Shown: one piece after another, positions 1 through 7,933 of the stretch
Layout: the number at the start of each line of letters is the position of its first letter
Position numbering within the stretch: position 1 is the first letter of the stretch
Assembly (NCBI GenBank): GCA_937958145.1
Contig: CALGOE010000153.1
Coordinates: 1 to 7,933 of the forward strand
DNA from: an uncultured Desulfobacca sp.
Lineage (GTDB): Bacteria; Desulfobacterota; Desulfobaccia; Desulfobaccales; Desulfobaccaceae
Direction: 5' to 3'
Length of the DNA: 7,933 nt
Translations under genes and position numbers: made by a program
The notes under the pieces: generated by a model
The model's database searches: none
What the model saw: the letters and a program-made list of their open reading frames with translations, nothing else
Told to the model about the DNA's origin: nothing

Positions 1-3421
<3,421 letters not shown>

Positions 3422-3429
<8 letters not shown>

Positions 3430-6400
3430 TGCTCTCTGTCCCCTCAGAATCCTTGTCCTCCAACAGCTCCACATTCAGGGCCAGGCTTTGGAGTTCACGG
3501 ATCAGAACGTTGAATGATTCGGGCAGGCCGGCTTCCAGATCGTATTGCCCTTTCACGATCTTTTCGTACATCCGGGTGCGGCCGGCGACGTCATCCGATT
3601 TGACGGTAAGAAACTCCTGCAGGGAGTAGGCCGCACCATAGGCTTCCATGGCCCAGACTTCCATCTCACCCAAGCGCTGGCCGCCGAACTGGGCCTTGCC
3701 ACCCAACGGTTGCTGGGTGACCAACGAATAGGGCCCGATGGAGCGGGCATGGATCTTGTCATCGACGAGATGGTGCAGCTTCATCATGTACATGGCACCG
3801 ACGGTTACCGTGCGGTCAAAGGGTTCCCCGGTGCGGCCATCGTACAAAACGGCCTTGCCGATTTCGGACACCCCGGCCATGTTTAAACATTCCCGAATCT
3901 CCGCTTCCAACGCCCCGTCAAAAACCGGGGAGGCCATATAAACGCCGTCTTTATGATATCTTTCCCAGAAGTGTTTGAGCTCCTCGTAAGTTGCCGCGGC
4001 CAACCAGGATTCCATGGCCGGATCCTGGTACAGGGCCCGAATGCGGTTTTTGATGGCTTCCAGATCGTAAAATTCATTAATAAGTTTGCTGATCTGCTGT
4101 CCCAGCAGGCGGGAGGCCCAGCCCAAGTGGGTCTCCAGCACCTGGCCAACGTTCATCCGGGAGGGCACGCCCAAGGGATTGAGGACGATGTCCACCGGTG
4201 TCCCATCCGGGAAATAAGGCATGTCTTCTTCGGGTAAGATCCTGGAGACCACGCCTTTGTTGCCATGGCGGCCGGCCATCTTGTCACCCACGGCCAGTTT
4301 CCGTTTCATGGCGATGAACACCTTGACCATTTTGATGACGCCGGGGGGCAGTTCGTCGACTTTGCGCAGGCGGGCGATTTTATCTTCGAACATATCCTGC
4401 ACCTGCTGGATCTGGGCCCCGTAGCTGTCCAGCAGCCGGTCTACCCGCTCTTCCACCTCGGGGACTTCAAAGGAGATATTGCGCCAACTGTCCAAAGGCA
4501 GGTGGGACACGATCTCGGCCGTGATTTTTTGACCCTTTTCCAAAGGGTAGTTGGCGGCGCTGCTGTCCTCGGGGATGTCCACGACGACCTGACCCGCCAG
4601 CATCTCGACGAGGCGTTTGCGGACGCTGGCGGTCAGGATATCTATCTCATCGCCTTGATCTTTCTCCAGCTTGGCAATGGCCTCGGCTTCTATCTGCTGG
4701 CTGCGCTCGTCCTTTTCGACCCCTTTGCGGGAGAAAACCCGGACATCAATGATAATGCCTTCGATGCCGGGCGGTACCCGCAGGGAGGTATCCCGGACGT
4801 CGCCGGCTTTTTCGCCGAAGATGGCGCGCAGCAGTTTTTCTTCGGGAGAAAGCTGGGTTTCGCCTTTGGGCGTTACTTTGCCCACCAGGATATCGCCGGG
4901 TTTGACTTCGGCGCCGATGCGAATGATGCCGCTTTCGTCCAGGTCCGCCAGGGCTTCTTCGCTGACGTTGGGGATATCCCGGGTGATTTCTTCTTTGCCC
5001 AGTTTGGTGTCCCGGGCGACGACTTCAAATTCCTCGATGTGCACCGAGGTGTAGACGTCTTCTTTGACGATCCGTTCACTGACCAGGATGGAATCTTCGA
5101 AGTTGCAGCCGCCCCAGGGCATGAAGGCCACCATGACGTTTTTGCCCAGGGCCAGTTCGCCGAAGGCGGTGGCGGGGCCGTCGGCGATGATCTGGCCTTT
5201 TTCCACCCGGTCGCCCAGGCGTACCAGGGGCCGTTGATTGAAACAGGTGTTCTGGTTGGTGCGCTGAAATTTCGTCAACTTATAGATGTCGACAATGGAA
5301 GCGGCCTCTTGGCCTTCGCCGTTGTCGGCCCGGACCACGATGCGGGTGCCGTCCACATCCTCAACCACGCCGCTGCGTTTGGCCACCACCGTCACGCCGG
5401 AATCCCGGGCCACGACGTTTTCCAGGCCGGTGCCGATCAACGGCGGGGTGCAGGTCAGGAGCGGTACCGCTTGCCGTTGCATGTTGGAGCCCATCAGCGC
5501 CCGGTTGGCGTCGTCGTTTTCCAGGAAGGGGATCAAGGAGGCGGCGACGCTCACCAACTGGCTGGGGGAGACGTCCATGAAATCCACTTCTTCCGGGCGG
5601 ACCATGACAAATTCACCGGCCTTGCGGGCGGAGATGAGGTCGGAGGCGAAGCGGTTGTCCTTGGTCAACGCCGCGTTGGCCTGGGCAATGACATGGTCTC
5701 CTTCCTCCAGGGCCGTTAAGAACTTGATTTCCCGGGAAACCTCCACCTCCCAGTGGCCGTTCACCTGCTGCTTCTTCACCACCCGGTAGGGGGTTTCGAT
5801 GAAACCGAATTCATTTACCCGGGCATAGGTAGACAGAGAGACGATCAACCCGATGTTGGGACCTTCCGGCGTTTCAATGGGGCAGATGCGGCCGTAGTGG
5901 GTGGCATGGACGTCCCGCACCTCGAAACCGGCCCGCTCCCGGGTCAAGCCCCCGGGACCCAGGGCGCTGAGACGCCGTTTATGGGTCACCTCCGACAGGG
6001 GATTGGTCTGGTCCATGAACTGGGATAACTGGCTGGTGCCGAAAAACTCTTTGACTACGGCGGAGACCGGCTTGGCGTTGATGAGATCGTGGGGCATCAG
6101 GGTGTCGATCTCCTGGAGACTCATACGTTCCTTGATGGCCCGCTCCATCCGCACCAGACCGATCCGGTATTGGTTTTCCAGCAATTCACCGACGGCCCGG
6201 ACCCGTCGGTTGCCCAAATGGTCAATGTCGTCGATGGGGCCTTCTTTCTCTTTTTGGTTAATCAGCTCCCGGACAGCATAGAGGATGTCTTCTTTGGTCA
6301 GGGTGCCCTGGGTGACCGGGGTGTCTAGCCCCAGCTTGAGATTTAACTTCAAACGCCCCACCGGCGACAGGTCATAATATTCGGGTTTGAAAAAGAGGTT

Positions 6401-7582
6401 CTCAAAAAAGGTTGTGGCGACCTCCAAGGTCGGGGGATTGCCGGGTCTGAGTTTGCGATAAATCTCGAGAATGGCATCCCGGGGTTTTTCGGTCTTATCC
6501 ACTTCCAGGGTGTTGCGCAGACAGGGGCTGACATTGACCCCGTCGATATACAAAAGGTCCAGTTCTTTAACGTTGCGCTGCCGCAGCAAGTCCAGTTTTT
6601 CTTCGGTCAGCGGCTCATTACAGGCCATGAGCAACTCGCCGCTGCCTGGATCAACAATATCATGGGCCACAACCCGGCCGAGGAGTTCCTGGGGCTGCAA
6701 AGCGACCCGCTCAATCCCGGCGGCTTCGATCTTGCGCAGCAGAGGTTCGGTGATCTTTTTATTTTTTTTCACCAGAACCTCGCCGGTCTCCGGGACGACG
6801 ATATCGGCCGTGGCCTTGCGTTGCAGCAGGAATTGGGGAACGATCTTTTTTTCAATGACCTCGCCGTCGAGGTAGACTTTTTCCGTGCTGTAAAAAAAGT
6901 TCAGCAATTCCTCGGTGGTATAGCCCAAGGCCTTGAGCAGTACGGTAACCGGGAATTTCCGCCGGCGATCAATGCGGGCATACAGGATATCCTTGGGATC
7001 GAATTCAAAATCAATCCAGGAGCCCCGCATCGGGATCAGACGGGCGGAGTAGAGGAGTTTACCGCTGGAGTGGGTCCGGCCGCGGTCGTGATCAATGAAC
7101 AACCCGGGGGAACGGTGCAACTGACTGACAATAACCCGCTCGGTGCCGTTGATAATAAAGGTGCCGTTGGCCGTCATCAAGGGCATGGTGCCGAAGTAGA
7201 TTTCCTGTTCCTTGATGTCGCGGATCGGTGGGGGGTCAGTATCCGCATCCACATCGTAGACGACCAATTGCACCGTTAATTTCATGGGTGCTTCAAAGGT
7301 CATGCCCCGCTGCAGACACTCTTCTTCATCGTACTTTGGAGGCGCAAAACTGTAGCTGACGAATTCCAAGGAGGCAGTACGGTTGTAATCTTTAATCGGA
7401 AAGACGCTCTTAATAACCCCCTGCAGACCGAAATAGCCCCGCACTTCCGGAGGGGTATCTTTTTGTAAAAACCTATCGTAGGATTCCTGCTGCATTTCGA
7501 TGAGGTTCGAAATGTCGATAATCCTCTCGATTTTGCCGAAATTCTTCCGATATAATTTATGAGGAGAGAACACCTCTGCCAT
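3422..7582 (-). CDS. rpoB: DNA-directed RNA polymerase subunit beta
   Basis: Beta forms one pincer of the core RNA polymerase and, with beta', the catalytic cleft; it holds the rifampicin pocket and contacts the RNA-DNA hybrid and sigma. The frame is complete at 1386 residues (E. coli 1342), starting at the ATG with a strong ribosome binding site. Visible landmarks: protrusion and lobe with NGTERVIVSQLHRSPG; a divergent SI1 insertion at about 230-355; the rifampicin region GTSQLSQFMDQTNPLSE with D524, H534 and S539 (E. coli D516, H526, S531); NFEDSILVSE with E829-D830 (E. coli E813-D814); the flap with GETQLSPEEKLLRAIFGEKA; SI2 at about 954-1077, some 20 residues longer than in E. coli; and GDKMAGRHGNKGV with catalytic lysines K1101 and K1109 (E. 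coli K1065, K1073). The C-terminal clamp segment includes LVTQQPLGGKAQFGGQR, MEVWALEAYGAA-like wording and PESFNVL. The last 8 bases overlap rpoC. No frameshift or missing key residue is seen. Confidence 0.99.
3440..3445 (-). promoter_or_regulatory. Probable Shine-Dalgarno sequence of rpoC inside the end of rpoB
   Basis: On the minus strand GAGGGG lies 10 bases before the rpoC ATG at 3429-3427. The spacing is longer than ideal and the match is only moderate, so initiation on rpoC probably depends partly on ribosomes terminating at the overlapping rpoB stop. The site is within the last codons of rpoB. Confidence 0.5.
4352..4723 (-). other. SI2 insertion of beta, within the flap-to-active-site connector
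   Basis: Beta residues about 954-1077, from GVEKDERSQQIEAEA to the conserved ELPPGVIKMVKVF. This low-conservation, mostly charged and probably helical segment sits where E. coli has its SI2 insertion (about 938-1038). Homologous numbering shifts from +16 before it (E829 against E813) to +36 after it (K1101 against K1065), so it is about 20 residues longer here. Its boundaries are approximate because I aligned by eye. Confidence 0.7.
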
Positions 7583-7662
7583 TCTTTCTCCTTGAGTCCG
7601 GCCAGATGGTCCGGTGAACTCCAAAGTGCTGCCTCAAGCCGGTGGAACGGGGGGCAACCTGG
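7583..7662 (-). promoter_or_regulatory. rplL-rpoB intergenic leader with hairpin next to the rpoB ribosome binding site
   Basis: These 80 untranslated bases separate rplL from rpoB. Read on the minus strand, GAGT-TCA-CCGG (7621-7611) and CCGG-ACTC (7601-7594) form an 8-pair stem with a 3-base bulge (TCA) and a 9-base loop, ending one base before the rpoB Shine-Dalgarno sequence. A second possible pairing, CTTGAG (7638-7633) with CTCAAG (7596-7591), overlaps both the stem and the first bases of the Shine-Dalgarno, so the two cannot form together. There is no run of T after a GC-rich stem, so I see no intrinsic terminator, and no convincing -35/-10 promoter. In E. coli the corresponding spacer is much longer and carries an attenuator and an RNase III site. 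Any regulatory role here is inference from short pairings. Confidence 0.4.
7588..7593 (-). promoter_or_regulatory. Shine-Dalgarno sequence of rpoB (decides the start)
   Basis: On the minus strand AAGGAG lies 5 bases before the ATG at 7582-7580, a strong site with near-ideal spacing. It supports starting beta at MAEVFSPHKLYRKNFGK. The frame stays open upstream to a TTG at 7624, but that would add 14 unconserved residues and ignore this site. Confidence 0.88.
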
Positions 7663-7933
7663 CTACTTAATTTCGACGGTGGCGCCCTGTTCTTCCAGTT
7701 TCTTTTTGATTTCTTCGGCTTCGGCTTTGGAAACCGCTTCTTTCAGGACCGTGGGGACGTTTTCCACTGCGTCCTTGGCTTCTTTCAGGCCCAAACCGGT
7801 GATGGCCCGCACTTCTTTAATAACTTGAATTTTGTTGGGCCCGATGACGGTCAGGACGGCGTCAAATTCGGTTTTCTCTTCGACGGCCGGGGCGGCTTCG
7901 GCTCCGGCCGCCACCGGCCCGGCGGCCACGGCC
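7663..7933 (-). CDS. rplL: 50S ribosomal protein L7/L12, 5'-truncated by the window edge
   Basis: L7/L12 forms the mobile stalk of the large ribosomal subunit and recruits and stimulates the translational GTPases (IF2, EF-Tu, EF-G, RF3). The window shows an Ala/Pro/Gly-rich hinge (AVAAGPVAAGAEAAPAVEEK) followed by the complete globular C-terminal domain, from KTEFDAVLTVIGPNKIQVIK through the family signature TGLGLKEAKDAVE to the ending GATVEIK and a TAG stop at 7665-7663. The N-terminal dimerisation and L10-binding domain, about 35-45 residues, lies beyond the right edge. A GTG at 7929-7927 could be read as a start, but it falls inside the hinge and would leave a protein without its dimerisation domain, so I treat the gene as running off the window. 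It is the first gene visible here, 80 bases upstream of rpoB, as in the usual rplKAJL-rpoBC cluster. Identity is very secure. Confidence 0.97.
   Translation of the reverse strand, partial: AVAAGPVAAGAEAAPAVEEKTEFDAVLTVIGPNKIQVIKEVRAITGLGLKEAKDAVENVPTVLKEAVSKAEAEEIKKKLEEQGATVEIK

Noticed and set aside
4265..5719. Plus-strand 484-codon reading frame as a gene
   Set aside because: It is codon-aligned antisense to the highly conserved active-centre half of rpoB and shows the same codon-bias shadow.
6662..7279. Plus-strand 205-codon reading frame as a gene
   Set aside because: It is antisense to rpoB and has no family features or convincing ribosome binding site.
7594..7621. Intrinsic terminator or attenuator between rplL and rpoB
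   Set aside because: The hairpin is short and bulged and is followed by the Shine-Dalgarno and start codon with no T-tract.
7583..7624. N-terminal extension of RpoB by 14 residues from a TTG
   Set aside because: The ATG at 7582 has AAGGAG five bases upstream and fits the family N-terminus. The extension is unconserved and would cover the leader hairpin.
7663..7929. Complete 88-residue L7/L12 starting at the GTG at 7929
   Set aside because: The GTG is inside the Ala-rich hinge; a protein starting there would lack the dimerisation and L10-binding domain. The gene is cut by the window edge.

Overview
The window holds the 3' part of a ribosomal-protein/RNA-polymerase operon, entirely on the minus strand. 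In transcription order (right to left) it contains the end of rplL (ribosomal protein L7/L12), a complete rpoB (RNA polymerase beta subunit, 1386 residues) and the first 1143 codons of rpoC (beta' subunit), which runs off the left edge of the window. This is the conserved bacterial rplL-rpoB-rpoC order. I saw no mobile element, tRNA, rRNA, CRISPR array or defence gene, and no stretch over 300 bases lacks a gene.

Organism: a Gram-negative-type bacterium with fairly GC-rich DNA. Beta carries both large lineage-specific insertions known from E. coli (SI1 and SI2), and beta' starts the SI3 insertion inside its trigger loop. The beta' N-terminus and zinc-ribbon wording (for example ECNCGKYKRMKHRG) resemble deltaproteobacterial sequences. 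My best guess is Desulfobacterota (former Deltaproteobacteria); this rests on remembered sequences, not a search.

Layout: 7933-7663 rplL hinge and C-terminal domain; 7662-7583 an 80-base spacer with a hairpin next to the rpoB ribosome binding site; 7582-3422 rpoB; 3429-1 rpoC. rpoB and rpoC overlap by 8 bases (ATGGATAA), which suggests translational coupling and matched output of the two large polymerase subunits. Catalytic and zinc-binding residues are all present as far as the window reaches, and both polymerase frames are uninterrupted, so the genes look functional.

This is core housekeeping sequence and I do not see a new system. The points most worth a second look are a roughly 55-residue extra segment in the beta' pore domain relative to E. 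coli, the 8-base rpoB/rpoC overlap, and two mutually exclusive RNA pairings in front of rpoB. The long plus-strand reading frames (up to 682 codons) are antisense shadows of rpoC and rpoB.
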